From contig CALJFZ010000017.1 in assembly GCA_938074325.1 (NCBI GenBank), positions 1-64,000 on the forward strand: a DNA stretch of 64,000 bases, in the 5' to 3' direction. Origin of the DNA: an uncultured Flavobacteriales bacterium (lineage in GTDB: Bacteria; Bacteroidota; Bacteroidia; Flavobacteriales_D; Sanyastnellaceae). Under the pieces are notes generated by a model. The model was given only the letters and a program-made list of their open reading frames with translations, had not been told where the DNA came from and ran no database searches. Below, piece after piece: positions 24,782 through 35,300 of the stretch; the stretch's first letter is position 1; each line of letters opens with the position of its first letter. Both the position numbers and the translations under genes were made by a program.

Positions 24782-26258
24782 CGAACAGCTGGAGGAAGAG
24801 GCCCCACCTCGCAGGCAGCACCTTGCCGGCGTGATCCATTATTTCTTGCGGTATACGTGGGTGTTTTTGCGCAGTTTTTGGCCTGCACTCGCCGGTTTAG
24901 CGGTCAATGATTCATTCTGGAAATACAGCCATTGGGCGGCGATTGGATTCTTGATTTTGGTGGGGGTCGTGGCCTTGTTACAGCACCTTCGGTTCACGTT
25001 TCAGGTGGGCGAGGATGTGCTGGTGATCCGCAAGGGTGTACTCCAAAGGGAACGCATTGCCATCGCATTTGATCGCATTCAGATGGTGCACGTGGAACAG
25101 GCGTGGTGGCAGCAAATTCTCGGCGTGGCCGGGCTTCGGATTGATACGGCAGGGAGCAGTGGAACGGAAGTCGAAATTGCTGCTGTCAAGTTGAAAGAAG
25201 CTCACGTTCTGAAAGGTGTTCTGAGTGCACGACCGGCGTCCGGTCGTTCTGAGGAGGACACTGGACAGGAAATCCCGACAGCAAATGCGCCAGGCCGGGC
25301 CATCATTTCCCTCTCCTTACCTCGGCTGTTTAAAATTGGTTTGACCCAGAATCATTTGCGGAATGCCTTGATTGCTTTCGGTTCGGTAGCTGCTTTCGCA
25401 GAACCGCTTCAAGGGGTGCTCACGCAATGGTTTTCCGGGGTGCCCGACTACGCATGGTGGGCACTGAAGTTCGTTTGGGTGCTTCTGATTCCGTTGCTTG
25501 CTATAGGAGTGGTCATGGTGGGCATTCTGATTTCATTGATTGGGGCGGTTATCCGGTACTATAACCTCGAAGTGCAGGCCGTTAATGAGGGACTGAAATT
25601 GTCCGGAGGATTGCTCAAAAAGTTTGAGTTCCAGGTCCCCATTCACAAAGTGCAAATGTTGGAAGGTGCCAGCGGGGTTTTGCAGCGCTTCATTGGCTTT
25701 GAGACGTACAAAATTCATCAGGCCCGCGCCCAGGCAGAAGTCGGCCAGTCAGGGATGACCATGGCGATTCCAGGATTGGAAAGGGACCATGCCGACCAAC
25801 TCAATGGGGTGTTGTTTCCCCCTTTTGGAAAAGTTGAGACCATTCTCCGCCCGCACAAACTGATGTTGGTTCGGATGGTCGTTGTGCGTTCGCTCATCCT
25901 GATTCCGGTGATGGTATGGGGCACTGCCCTCCTTAAGGTAGGCGTCACACTCTGGGTTGCTTGGCGCATTCTTGTTGCGGTTAAGCAGTTCGATCGTCTG
26001 CGATTGGAGGTGAATTCGACCCAAGTGAAGTTGCACCAAGGCTGGATTCGCCAACGGAACATGCGAGTAGAATTGCGAAAGTTGCAACGCGTTGTGCTTG
26101 TGGAAAATTGGCTCCTGCGCAAGCGGTCGTTGGTTCACATTCGGTTGCATACAGCTGCAGGGCCTGTGATGATGCGCTACATCCCGAAAGAGCGCGGACA
26201 GGCGCTTCGGGACGCGGCGCTTTATGAAGTGGAAAGCCGCAGCGAGCCTTGGATGTAA
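24759..26258 (+). CDS. Multi-bPH2-domain membrane protein (YdbT-like)
   Basis: 499 residues with several hydrophobic helix pairs (near 30-75, 205-270 and 370-400). Three bPH2-like modules each contain a version of the same pattern: VIRKGVLQRERIAIAFDRIQMVHVEQ with DTAGSSGTE (about 90-155); LKLSGGLLKKFEFQVPIHKVQMLE (about 280-340); and VKLHQGWIRQRNMRVELRKLQRVVL (about 425-485). The family partner is YdbS, encoded immediately upstream and overlapping. In Bacillus the pair is linked to resistance to membrane-active compounds; that role is only suggestive here. Its stop abuts the stop of the convergent gene. Confidence 0.85.
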   Translation: MNESEGHNEQLEEEAPPRRQHLAGVIHYFLRYTWVFLRSFWPALAGLAVNDSFWKYSHWAAIGFLILVGVVALLQHLRFTFQVGEDVLVIRKGVLQRERIAIAFDRIQMVHVEQAWWQQILGVAGLRIDTAGSSGTEVEIAAVKLKEAHVLKGVLSARPASGRSEEDTGQEIPTANAPGRAIISLSLPRLFKIGLTQNHLRNALIAFGSVAAFAEPLQGVLTQWFSGVPDYAWWALKFVWVLLIPLLAIGVVMVGILISLIGAVIRYYNLEVQAVNEGLKLSGGLLKKFEFQVPIHKVQMLEGASGVLQRFIGFETYKIHQARAQAEVGQSGMTMAIPGLERDHADQLNGVLFPPFGKVETILRPHKLMLVRMVVVRSLILIPVMVWGTALLKVGVTLWVAWRILVAVKQFDRLRLEVNSTQVKLHQGWIRQRNMRVELRKLQRVVLVENWLLRKRSLVHIRLHTAAGPVMMRYIPKERGQALRDAALYEVESRSEPWM

Positions 26259-27437
26259 TCAATGGTTGAGGACAAGGCGAGTTGCCTCAATCATGGCGTT
26301 GGAGGCGCCTTTATAATCTCGTGGGAAGGGAAATGCCTCCGCTTGCTCGAGCGCTTCTTTGCTCTCAGTCTTTTTTCCGCGCACAGCAAGTAGCCATGAA
26401 GTGGCCAACTCAATTTGCTTTTTTACTGACTCTTCCATCCAGTGATTGGGTCGAACTGAACGCAGTCTGTGGCGTTGAAGGATGTCTTCCAGCATATCCG
26501 TTTCACCAAACTGGATTAGCAAGGGTAGAATGGCTTTGAAGTAGAATAATTCTTCGTTTGGAAGAGGACTAAAGTGATCCGAGGCGTTTGTTGTCGTCTT
26601 TCCTTTCAGCAAGAAGTGGAGTGCGTCAATTCGTCCTTGTAGAATGGAGAAATAGGGAGCTTCTCGTTGGGGGATTTCGTCCAAGTGGGCTTCGGCGAGA
26701 TCTTGGTCTCCGGATTGCAATGCTTCGGTAGCAAGTAAGCTGTGGCCAAATGCCTGATGCTCATCGTCTTGCGATAACTCCAGCATAGCGCGAATGTGTC
26801 GACCAAAGCCGCCATCCATATCATCCAACGGCACAAAAAAGGATAGGACGGAATCGAGGTAATTCGTTTCGGTCATCAGGCGTTCGATGAATTGTTCGTC
26901 TTCGACTTCATAAAATTTGGGCGCCACGTAGTGGGCAAAGACGTAGGAGATAGGCCAATACTGGAGGTTCTTGGTTTCGAGTCGGTCGATTGTTTGAAAC
27001 AAGCGAATGACGCGGTCCTGATCCCCTTGTTCCAATCGGATGATGATCATGTGTCCTGCCATCATCACCGCTTCCATGGACACATCCCGTTCCATAAGGC
27101 GCGTGATGTAGTACTCATCGATGTCGACATTTTCCACCTGCAATCGGACCAGGAGTTCGACCAGGTCTTCCTCGTTCTTCAGGCGATCAATCAGCTCCTC
27201 AATCGTTCCATAGCCGGCATATTGAGCGAGGATATCCAATGTGGATTTTCGGAATTGACCGTCAAAAGACACCAATCCGAAGAATCGTCGGAGTGTGTGA
27301 CTGGCCATTTTGCGGCCCGTTTTCTCCGTGATGTGATTGGCGAGTTGGATGCAGTCCCGCTGGCTGGTCACAGGTGAACCCCACGCATTGGTGATCGCCT
27401 TTCTAAAATTGTGGAGTACAGCTTGGGTGATATACAC
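26259..27437 (-). CDS. Helical protein with Bacteroidota-type N-terminal HTH-like domain, function unknown
   Basis: 392 residues from a GTG start. The first 85 residues (RKMASHTLRRFFGLVSFDG, QFRKSTLDILAQYAGY) resemble an N-terminal module seen in various Bacteroidota proteins, possibly DNA- or partner-binding. The rest is all-helical with TPR-like spacing (QGDQDRVIRLFQTIDRLE; ALQSGDQDLAEAHLDEI; the final helices end EALEQAEAFPFPRDYKG). No signal peptide, no catalytic motif. Likely a cytosolic helical scaffold or regulator. It stands downstream of a terminator. Confidence 0.6.
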   Translation of the reverse strand: MYITQAVLHNFRKAITNAWGSPVTSQRDCIQLANHITEKTGRKMASHTLRRFFGLVSFDGQFRKSTLDILAQYAGYGTIEELIDRLKNEEDLVELLVRLQVENVDIDEYYITRLMERDVSMEAVMMAGHMIIIRLEQGDQDRVIRLFQTIDRLETKNLQYWPISYVFAHYVAPKFYEVEDEQFIERLMTETNYLDSVLSFFVPLDDMDGGFGRHIRAMLELSQDDEHQAFGHSLLATEALQSGDQDLAEAHLDEIPQREAPYFSILQGRIDALHFLLKGKTTTNASDHFSPLPNEELFYFKAILPLLIQFGETDMLEDILQRHRLRSVRPNHWMEESVKKQIELATSWLLAVRGKKTESKEALEQAEAFPFPRDYKGASNAMIEATRLVLNH

Positions 27438-27464
27438 GGCGCAAGTGTAATGATTGGGAGGGAA

Positions 27465-27500
27465 TGAAAACGGCTACAAAGCCGTGACTTTGTAGCCGTT
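27465..27500 (-). terminator. Rho-independent terminator
   Basis: A perfect 13-bp stem (AACGGCTACAAAG at 27469-27481 and its complement at 27488-27500) closes a six-base loop. On the minus strand it is followed by a short T run. It lies 32 bases after the stop of the small secreted-protein gene and ends the amt to 27533 transcript. Confidence 0.8.
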
Positions 27501-27532
27501 GGGGAATGCTTTATAACTGTTGTTTTCGAGGA

Positions 27533-27895
27533 TTACTCGCGGCGGGGCTGCAAGGCAAATCGAAGGGCTACTTTGTACAGATCTTGCGCCTGCTCATTGG
27601 TGACGCCGTAAGAGCCCGTCCAGCGCTCCAGCCACGCTTCCGACATGGGGACTGGTGCTCCTTCTGCCTGAAACGTTTCAATGGTGCGCAGAAAGTCCAT
27701 CAACAATTCAGGAGATGGTTGAGCGTCATCTTGTGTGACCGTTGCAATCATGGATTGCACTTGATCGAAGTGGATGCCTTTGGATTCATAAGCCAATCGT
27801 AATTCGCTCTTGGATTCGGCCGTGTTGGTTTGTGCAAGTGCTTGTGTGCCGCCGATCACGAACAAGCCAATGAATAAGGGGATGAGTCGGTTCAT
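27533..27895 (-). CDS. Small exported protein, function unknown
   Basis: 120 residues with a signal peptide (MNRLIPLFIGLFVIGGTQALAQ). The mature part is helical and soluble (AYESKGIHFDQVQSMIATV; WLERWTGSYGVTNEQAQDLYKVALRFAL). No family is recognised. It starts eight bases after the stop of the glycine-rich T9SS protein, so it belongs to that transcript. A strong terminator follows. Confidence 0.65.
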   Translation of the reverse strand: MNRLIPLFIGLFVIGGTQALAQTNTAESKSELRLAYESKGIHFDQVQSMIATVTQDDAQPSPELLMDFLRTIETFQAEGAPVPMSEAWLERWTGSYGVTNEQAQDLYKVALRFALQPRRE

Positions 27896-27903
27896 GGGAT
27901 GAA

Positions 27904-30759
27904 TTATTGTCGGAAGAGGGAAATGGTTCCGCTGCAAAACGGTTGCAATTCGGGCGTGTCGCTGCAGGGGTATTCAAGGATTTCCATGGTGTAGTAGTAA
28001 ACACCTTCCGGCAGTTCGTTGCCGGCTTCATCCTTTCCTGCAAATGCAGAAGTGAGGGGAGTCATGGTGTACACCAATTGGCCCCATCGATTGAAAATGT
28101 CCACGTTGTAGTTCAAGCATGCGGAAACCGCGGAAGGAATGATGAACGTATCGTTGAAGTCATCTCCGTTGGGTGTAAAGACATTGGGCACAAAGAATCC
28201 TTCGAGGTTGAGTGCGTTTTGCAGGTAAACGTCCTGCACTGTGGAATACGTGCAGCCGTATTCATCTGTAACAGCGAGCCCCATTTCAAATGTTCCCGTT
28301 TCATCGAAGTAGTACGTTGGATTCGAAAAGATTGCGACCAATTCGTTCTCCAAGAACCACTCATATCCGTAGGCCTCGTTCGGGTCGTTGACCAGACTGA
28401 TGAGTTCCAATTCATTGCAAATCATTTGGAAGTCGAAGGAGGGTTCAATCGGCGTAGCCAAAACGTATTCAACCAATTCGACGTTGGTGCAACCATTTCC
28501 GTCAGTGATCGAATAGCTCACTTCATAATTTCCGGGTGTGGCGCCGCTGTGTTGTAAGGTGGTACCGCTTAGCAGGTCTCCTGATAGGTCGCCTCCTGCG
28601 GGCGAAGGGGTGAGCTCGATGTTGCCATCGTACAAGCAATAACTGTCCTCTGCACCGCTCGAAACGGCGGGAAGTGGGTTGACAGTCAGTTGGACGGTGA
28701 TGGTGCTATCGCATCCAGCGGAAGTGGTCAGGACCGATGTATAGGGCCCCGCTGCGGTGATGGCGGTCCCATCGGGCATGTTGTATGATTCACCGTCGCA
28801 AATGGCTGCCGCGTAGGAGATGTCGTAGGCAGGGTTCAAGGTCAAATCAATGGTCACGCTGCTGTCGCACCCCAAGGTGGTCTGCAAATCAAAGTTGAAA
28901 ACACCCGAGGAGGTGGGAAGAGTCCCGTCCGGGAAGAGGTAGGAGCCGTCGTCGCATTCGCTGAGGCTCACTGCCATGTCGTAATTGGGTTGGTAAATGA
29001 CATTGGAAGTAACCGTGCTGTCGCAGCCATTGGTTTCGGAGGAAAGCACAACAGTGTAAATACCTTCTTCGGTTACGACGGTGCCGTCCCCCAGGGTAAC
29101 AGGTTCTCCCTCGCACAAGGCCAAGGTATTCTCCGTTTCGAAGGGTTGCAGCATGGAGACGACCGTGGTGATGACGCTGTCGCATTGTGCCAATGTAGTC
29201 TCAAGTACCACCGGAAAGGTTCCGGGCTCATCTATGATCGTGCCGTCGGGCAAGGTGAACGTTTCCCCTGCGCAGAGCTGCACGGGCATTTGAAAATCGT
29301 ACGTGGACTGTTCGAAGAGGTTGACCGTTACGATGCTGTCGCAGCCTTCCACGGAAACGTATTCTGCGATGTAGGTTCCTTCTTCATTCACTTCGGATCC
29401 ATCGGGTAGGCTGTAGCTGCCGCCCTCGCAGTAGTACTCCGTGCTCTCGACTTCTAACTGATAGGCCACGGTCACCGTCGCTTCCGAGCTACAGCCCGAA
29501 TTCGTCCCAACAACGGTGTACACGGTTGTTTCTGTGGGGTTGGCTGTTTGGAATGGGCCAAATCCGTTGCCTACCAAGCTTTCGTTTGGCGTCCACTGCA
29601 ACTGGAATGCGCCGGTCGCGGAAAGCGATACAGGCTCGTTGCAAGTCGTCACGTATACCGGGTCAACCGTGAGGGTAGGATAGGGGATGACCGTGACAGT
29701 CACGTCAACGGTATCGATGCACTCCTCATTTGACGCTACCACGCTGTAAATCGTGGTTTCCAGCGGATTGACGAGTACGTTAGGGCCATCAATAACCGTG
29801 AGGCCATCGGCTTCAAACCAATCGTAATTGTCTGCTCCCGATAATGTGAGAAACAGGGAGTCTCCCTCGCAGAATTGGGGTGCTGTGGGTTCGACGATCA
29901 TGCCCACGCCGCCGATGGGCGTAATCACAATGGAGCCGTTTCCAGACACGTTTCCGCCTGTGCATGTGAAGCCTGCAGGTGTCAAACTGGAGCCTCCGCC
30001 GCCACCGCCGCCGCCGAGCGTGCCAGCGGCAAAGCAATCCGAACCGCCACCGCCACCGCCGAGGGTGCCGGATGCAAAGCAATCCGAACCGCCACCTCCA
30101 CCGCCGTAGTAGCCGCCACCGCCGCCACCGCCCGGCCCGACATTGTAACAAGGGTCTGTAGCGCCTGCACCTCCATTGCCCAATCCTCCGCTGCTTCCAT
30201 TGTTACCCGATCCAATCCAAGGAGGTCCTCCGGGACCGCCAGAGTTTTGAGTAGCTCCGCTTCCGCCTTGACCAAAGGGGCTGTCTCCATCGCCACCGGA
30301 GTTACAGCCTGCATCGCCTGCGTCCGCGTCTGTATTTCCGCCGCCCATACCGCCTCCGCCGGCCGCCACTGCGACCCGATCTGCCAATGCAGAGCCTCCA
30401 ATGCGGATGTCAGATGCACCGCCGCCTCCGCAACCTGCGTTCGCGCCGCCAGCTGCACCTCCGCCACCTCCGCCGTTGAAGCCCGCTCCAGGGCAGGCCC
30501 CTTCGCCACCCACGCGAATTTCCAGAACCTGGCCTTCTACCACGTCTAAAATCCCGGTGACCGTGGAGCCATTTCCGCCATTGGGTCCTCCGCCGGCAGC
30601 ACCTTCCAGTGCTATTTCCAGCTGTGATACACAGCTCGGCACCACGTAAAGTTCTACCTCACCGGTATACTCGAATTCAATGGGGGTCTGCGCGACAGCA
30701 ATGGCTGAACACATGGTTCCGAATGCCAAAAGGACAAGGCGTACAGGTTGCAGGTTCAT
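27904..30759 (-). CDS. Glycine-rich / Ig-like T9SS type B surface protein
   Basis: 951 residues. A signal peptide (LQPVRLVLLAFGTMCSAIAVAQ) is followed by a glycine-rich domain at about 35-285, with conserved Cys and GGGG blocks and ending GNGSIVITPIGG, like the ALK-type glycine-rich fold. It contains two near-identical 15-residue units (GGGGGGSDCFASGTL and a copy). Then come two Ig-like domains and a series of repeats of about 65 residues with C-x-G-x-x-x-x-LPDGT and GCDSTVT. The end (FVPNVFTPNGDDFNDTF; VDIFNRWGQLVY) is the type B gliding-motility sorting domain. Likely adhesive surface protein exported by T9SS. It follows amt by 46 bases on the same strand. Confidence 0.86.
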   Translation of the reverse strand: MNLQPVRLVLLAFGTMCSAIAVAQTPIEFEYTGEVELYVVPSCVSQLEIALEGAAGGGPNGGNGSTVTGILDVVEGQVLEIRVGGEGACPGAGFNGGGGGGAAGGANAGCGGGGASDIRIGGSALADRVAVAAGGGGMGGGNTDADAGDAGCNSGGDGDSPFGQGGSGATQNSGGPGGPPWIGSGNNGSSGGLGNGGAGATDPCYNVGPGGGGGGGYYGGGGGGSDCFASGTLGGGGGGSDCFAAGTLGGGGGGGGSSLTPAGFTCTGGNVSGNGSIVITPIGGVGMIVEPTAPQFCEGDSLFLTLSGADNYDWFEADGLTVIDGPNVLVNPLETTIYSVVASNEECIDTVDVTVTVIPYPTLTVDPVYVTTCNEPVSLSATGAFQLQWTPNESLVGNGFGPFQTANPTETTVYTVVGTNSGCSSEATVTVAYQLEVESTEYYCEGGSYSLPDGSEVNEEGTYIAEYVSVEGCDSIVTVNLFEQSTYDFQMPVQLCAGETFTLPDGTIIDEPGTFPVVLETTLAQCDSVITTVVSMLQPFETENTLALCEGEPVTLGDGTVVTEEGIYTVVLSSETNGCDSTVTSNVIYQPNYDMAVSLSECDDGSYLFPDGTLPTSSGVFNFDLQTTLGCDSSVTIDLTLNPAYDISYAAAICDGESYNMPDGTAITAAGPYTSVLTTSAGCDSTITVQLTVNPLPAVSSGAEDSYCLYDGNIELTPSPAGGDLSGDLLSGTTLQHSGATPGNYEVSYSITDGNGCTNVELVEYVLATPIEPSFDFQMICNELELISLVNDPNEAYGYEWFLENELVAIFSNPTYYFDETGTFEMGLAVTDEYGCTYSTVQDVYLQNALNLEGFFVPNVFTPNGDDFNDTFIIPSAVSACLNYNVDIFNRWGQLVYTMTPLTSAFAGKDEAGNELPEGVYYYTMEILEYPCSDTPELQPFCSGTISLFRQ
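30016..30105. repeat. 45-bp tandem duplication in the glycine-rich domain
   Basis: The segment containing aaagcaatccgaaccgcc occurs at 30031 and again at 30076, a 45-base period with only a few differences. It encodes a 15-residue Gly-rich unit on the minus strand. This looks like recent slippage or unequal recombination. Confidence 0.7.
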
Positions 30760-30805
30760 TTTCAACGGTTTGACCGGAAGATAGGTTGAATTTTGCAATC
30801 ATTCG

Positions 30806-32095
30806 TCATGGAAGCATGCGCTCCCCGTGTTGCGAATGGTCAAGTCCTCGCTGCTCTTGGTCGGTGCGGACGCGCAGCGGAATGATGCGATTGACCACAG
30901 CGTAAAGTCCGAAACTCGCCCCCAGCACACCAACTGCGACAGCCACAAGGGAAATGATGTGGCGAACAAATACCGTGGTTTCCCCGTAGATGAGCCCTAC
31001 TTCATCGGCAAAAACACCCGTGAGAACCATGCCCACCAGGCCGCCAACCCCGTGACTTGCGAAGACGTCCAAGGTGTCATCGATTTCAAACCTCGATTGC
31101 CACCGGATTGCCCAGTTGCTCACCAGAGCGGCAATGAACCCGATGAAGATGCTGTGCGAAATGGAAACAAATCCAGCTGCAGGTGTGATGGCAACCAAGC
31201 CCACAATGGCACCAATGCACGCCCCCAATGCGGACATTTTCCGGTTCTGGAAACGGTCGTAGAAGACCCAGGTGATCATGGCAGTGGCACTAGCAAGATT
31301 TGTATTGGCAAACGCTTTAACCGCATCTGCATTCGCTCCGAGTGCGGAGCCCGCATTGAACCCGAACCAACCAAACCACAACAGGCCGGTACCAAGAATA
31401 ACGAACGGTATGTTGGCCGGTTGGTCGTCCAATTCTTTTCGTTTGCCCAAAAACAGGGCGCCCGCGAGCGCGGCAAAACCGGCTGACATGTGGACCACAG
31501 TGCCCCCTGCAAAATCCAAAACGCCCCAGTTGCGCAATAATCCGTCCGGATGCCAAGTCATGTGAGCCAATGGGGGGTAAATGATGAGGCTAAAAAGAAC
31601 CATGAACAAGATGTAAGCGCGAAAACGAATTCTGCCGGCAAAGCTCCCGGTGATCAAGGCCGGCGTGATGATGGCAAATTTCAGTTGGAACAAGGCAAAA
31701 AGCAGGAAAGGAATGGTCCCTGCAAAATCCTGATTGGGCGCTAATCCGACATCCCTGAAGGCGAAGTAAGTCCTCGGATCCCCGATGACGCCACCAATGG
31801 ATGTGCCGAAACACAGGCTGAAACCGACGACGACCCACATTACGCTGATCACGCCGAGCGCAACGAAGCTCTGGAGCATGGTGGAAATCACGTTTTTGCG
31901 ATTGACCATGCCTCCATAAAAAAAGGCGAGCCCCGGGGTCATAAGCAGTACGAATGCACTTGCGACCACCATCCAGGCGATGTCGCCAGAATCATACGAG
32001 TTAGAAAGGGTGTCAGGGCTGCCGTAATCTGCCCCAACAAGGAGTGTGGCCACTACCAATAGCGATAGCAGCAGAAAATTCCATTTTCTGTTCAT
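30806..32095 (-). CDS. amt: Ammonium transporter
   Basis: 429 residues with a cleavable-looking N-terminal segment and about eleven membrane helices. Family motifs are clear: DIAWMVVASAFVLLMTPGLAFFYGGMVNRKN in outline, DFAGGTVVHMSAGFAALAGA, LLWFGWFGFNAGSA, and the second pore His in DVFASHGVGGLVGM. The protein carries ammonium (as NH3 plus H+ or NH4+) across the inner membrane. No PII (glnK) gene is adjacent, unlike the classic arrangement. The ATG at 32095 is chosen because the longer reading to 32203 covers the promoter region. Confidence 0.95.
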   Translation of the reverse strand: MNRKWNFLLLSLLVVATLLVGADYGSPDTLSNSYDSGDIAWMVVASAFVLLMTPGLAFFYGGMVNRKNVISTMLQSFVALGVISVMWVVVGFSLCFGTSIGGVIGDPRTYFAFRDVGLAPNQDFAGTIPFLLFALFQLKFAIITPALITGSFAGRIRFRAYILFMVLFSLIIYPPLAHMTWHPDGLLRNWGVLDFAGGTVVHMSAGFAALAGALFLGKRKELDDQPANIPFVILGTGLLWFGWFGFNAGSALGANADAVKAFANTNLASATAMITWVFYDRFQNRKMSALGACIGAIVGLVAITPAAGFVSISHSIFIGFIAALVSNWAIRWQSRFEIDDTLDVFASHGVGGLVGMVLTGVFADEVGLIYGETTVFVRHIISLVAVAVGVLGASFGLYAVVNRIIPLRVRTDQEQRGLDHSQHGERMLP

Positions 32096-32139
32096 TTTGA
32101 AGAAAAAAACCGATAAAAGTGCGGGAAATTGCCGTGGCT

Positions 32140-32170
32140 CGAAACTACTGTCAAGCAGTGACTTATGAAA
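32140..32170 (-). promoter_or_regulatory. Candidate promoter for amt
   Basis: The minus strand carries TAGTTTCG (32147-32140), one mismatch from TAnnTTTG. Nineteen bases upstream is TTTC, one mismatch from the -33 TTTG. The predicted start lies about 38 bases ahead of the amt ATG. Both boxes are degenerate, so this is tentative. Confidence 0.3.
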
Positions 32171-32301
32171 ATCGGAAGGCCATCCTGAACGCAGAATGAA
32201 CATCTTGGGGCGAGAGCGGAGGAATTTGCGGTACCGATGATGGGACTTACTTCCGCGGAGAAGTGTAACGTTTTGCGCTGAATTCCCGTATTCATGAGCA
32301 T

Positions 32302-35300
32302 ATGGTACGATTTGTCTCCATTCGAATGATGCTGACGGCCGCCTGCGCGTTTGTTGCTTCCTGGACTGTCCTCGCAGAAGCTTACGGACAGGATTGCCTG
32401 GAACCTTGTGAATGCCATCCGTTGTCGGATGGTTTGGTCATCAGTGTAGAAGCCGATGGCGAATGTGCGCCCTTGAGCGTGGACTTGGTTTCAAACCTGG
32501 CTTCAGACCTGTGGGTTGACCATGCGTTTGAATGGGAAATCAACGGAGGCGAATTTGAGTGGACAAACGGAGCGGATGAAGGGTCTCCCGACCCCACTAT
32601 CGTTTTGCAAGAATCGGGAATTTACCAGTTTGCCTTAATCGCGACGGATACTGCTGGAGTCGGGTGTTCAGCAACGTCGAACACCGTAACATTTGTGGTT
32701 GCTGGCGCTCCTCAGGTCATGATCTCGGATGCGCCCGACCTGTGCGCCTGGGAGGAGGGTGTGGTTGAAGTCTTGGTGAATCCGGGCAACACAGCCTTGA
32801 CCTCATTTGCTTGGGGAGCCGGTGGCGCATGGGATACATTGGCTTTCCCAGCACCGTTGGTGCAAGTTTTTGAAACAGCGGGAGCCAACGAAGTGATTGC
32901 AGCAGCATCCAATGCCTGTGGCGCGGACCTCGACACTGCCTACGTACAGGTATTCCCCACACCGGCGCTCGAAGTGCATTCCGAATACAATTGGTATTGC
33001 ATGGGGTCCTATGCTGATTTTACTGCCTCCGGCGATGGAGAGTTTGTTTGGAATGCCAACTCCGAGGTGCTGAGTGGCGGTCAACCCGGCGATTCCACAG
33101 TGCGGTTAGCAGTGGGCTCCCAGGTGGTTGGGTCGGTGTTTACGACCATCGACCACGGCTCTGTTCAGTGCACAAGCAGCGCCGGTTTTACAGCATATGG
33201 TTTCTTCGTGCCGTCGGTAACGATTGGGGCCGATGAGGTAGCATGCGTTGGAGACGAGGTCGAGTTGGATGCGAATATTTTCAGTTTCGGCTGGGACACA
33301 TCGGTGGAGTGGATTTTAAATGGCGCTGCAGTGGATACAGTGCACGCGCCGACCGCTTCACAAAGCACGACTTCATCGTTCAGTTGGGAAGGTGAAACAA
33401 CACCCGGGGTATATGAATTTCAGGCTGCCGTCACATTCGATCCGTACCCTGCTTGGTTGCCGGATTACGGTTGTGCCGATACGACCAGCCATGTCGTTGC
33501 AGTTACAGCTTTGCCTGAAGTGAGCTCAGTCCCAATTTGGGAAGTATGCAATCAGTCATTCTCTGAGCCTTTACCGGAAGCGAATCCGATTGGAGGCGAA
33601 TGGCAGGGCCCAAACGGTCCCGTTCAATTGGCAGTCGATCCGCTTGATTACGGATTGGGTCAACACGAATTCACGTATGCTTTCACGGATGCAAACGGTT
33701 GCCAATCGACGGATACCACGCTGCTTGTTGTGGAGGAGCCCATCCAAGCTATGGCCGGATTGGATTCCACGTTTTGTGAAAGCAATGCCATTGTAACGGT
33801 TCCCAGTTCCCAATCAGGAGGATGGTGGTCCGGACCAGGCGTGCTGTTTCCCGAGTCGGGAGTTGTTGATCTTGCCCAATTGGTGGTGGGGCAAAATTCC
33901 CTCATGTACATGTTGGGCGAAGGCTCGTGCGCGACTTCCGATGAAGTCATTTGGGAAGTCATGGAATCTCCTATGGCCTTCCTCTCGTCAGAAGGAAGCC
34001 TTTTCTGTGATGGGGATACCGTGTGGCTGGACGTATTGGCCGGAGGAGGAACACTGGCAGAAGGCAGTGCTTACAACTTCAATTGGACAGAACAAGTGGT
34101 TTTCACGAGCACGGGAGTTCCGTACTACGTTGCCGATGTGAATGAGCCTTTGGAAACCATTGGCTTAATTGTGACAGACGATGAAGGGTGTGCAGACGAG
34201 GCGGTCACATTCGTAAATGCCATGCCGTTGCCCGAAGTGGTTATTCCAGCGTTGGGCGTAGAATGTGACTCGGACTTCTCAGTCGAATTGCCTCAGCCAA
34301 GCGCCTCCATGGGAACATGGTCGGGGCAAGGGATTGCCCATCCGGACGGTGTATTTAATCCTGCCGTCGCAGGCATCGGGATCACCGAACTCACATTTAC
34401 TGCCACCAGCATTTTAGGGTGTGAAAACTCGGATATGGCTTTGATTGAAGTCATCGCGGCACCCACTGTGGATGCAGGAAATGGGATTTCCGTTTGCGCG
34501 GGTGCGCCGGCTGTGGCTTTGGAAGGTTTTTCTCCATTGGATGGCTGGTGGGAAGGCCCCTTGACAGCGTCAAATGACAGTGTCATCTTTGACCCCGGGA
34601 CCGCGGTAGCAGGGAACTATGAGGCGATTTACCACATCGGAGAAGGCTCTTGTCATGTCTCCGACGCGCTGGAAATCGAAGTCCTCTCACTACCCGTTTT
34701 ACAGCCGGTTTTGGAGGCGGCGATTTGCGAAGGTGATACCGCTCTGGTCCATGTTGATGTCGTCAATGCGGATGACTTCAGCGGGTACTCAGTGATGTGG
34801 AGTGGAGCCAATTTGATCACCGAATTGGACGCGTGGTCCGTGGCGTCTGGTCCATGGGCGGCGGGCGATGCTCCTGAAGCCTCGGTCACGGTAACGACAG
34901 AATCTGGTTGCAGCGCCTCGGCAGTCGCCAGTTGGTCGGTCAATGCCCTGCCGGAAATCACGCTCCCCGAAGGGTGGTCTGTTTGCGCAAATGTAGATAT
35001 GGCGTTGCTCCCGGATGCTTCGCCCTCAGGTGGTGCTTGGACAGGAGCAGGGGTCGAGGGTGAATCGTTCATGCCTGCGGAGGCATTGGGTAATTCTGAA
35101 CTTGAGTACACCATTGAAGATGCCAATGGATGCACAAACAGTGCGATCCTGGCAGCGGAAATTGTCCTGCCCATCGAAATTGATTTAGGCCCGAAACTGC
35201 ATGAATGCGAGGGGACAGGCGCAGCATGGTTGCCGACCCCCGAGGCACTCAGTGGAAATTGGGCGGGGCCCGGTCTCCTTGATGCGGCCTCAGGTGAAGT

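Noticed and set aside
29875-30549. Plus-strand Ala/Ser/Thr-rich frame opposite the glycine-rich domain
   Set aside because: Its composition is just the antisense of GGN glycine codons.
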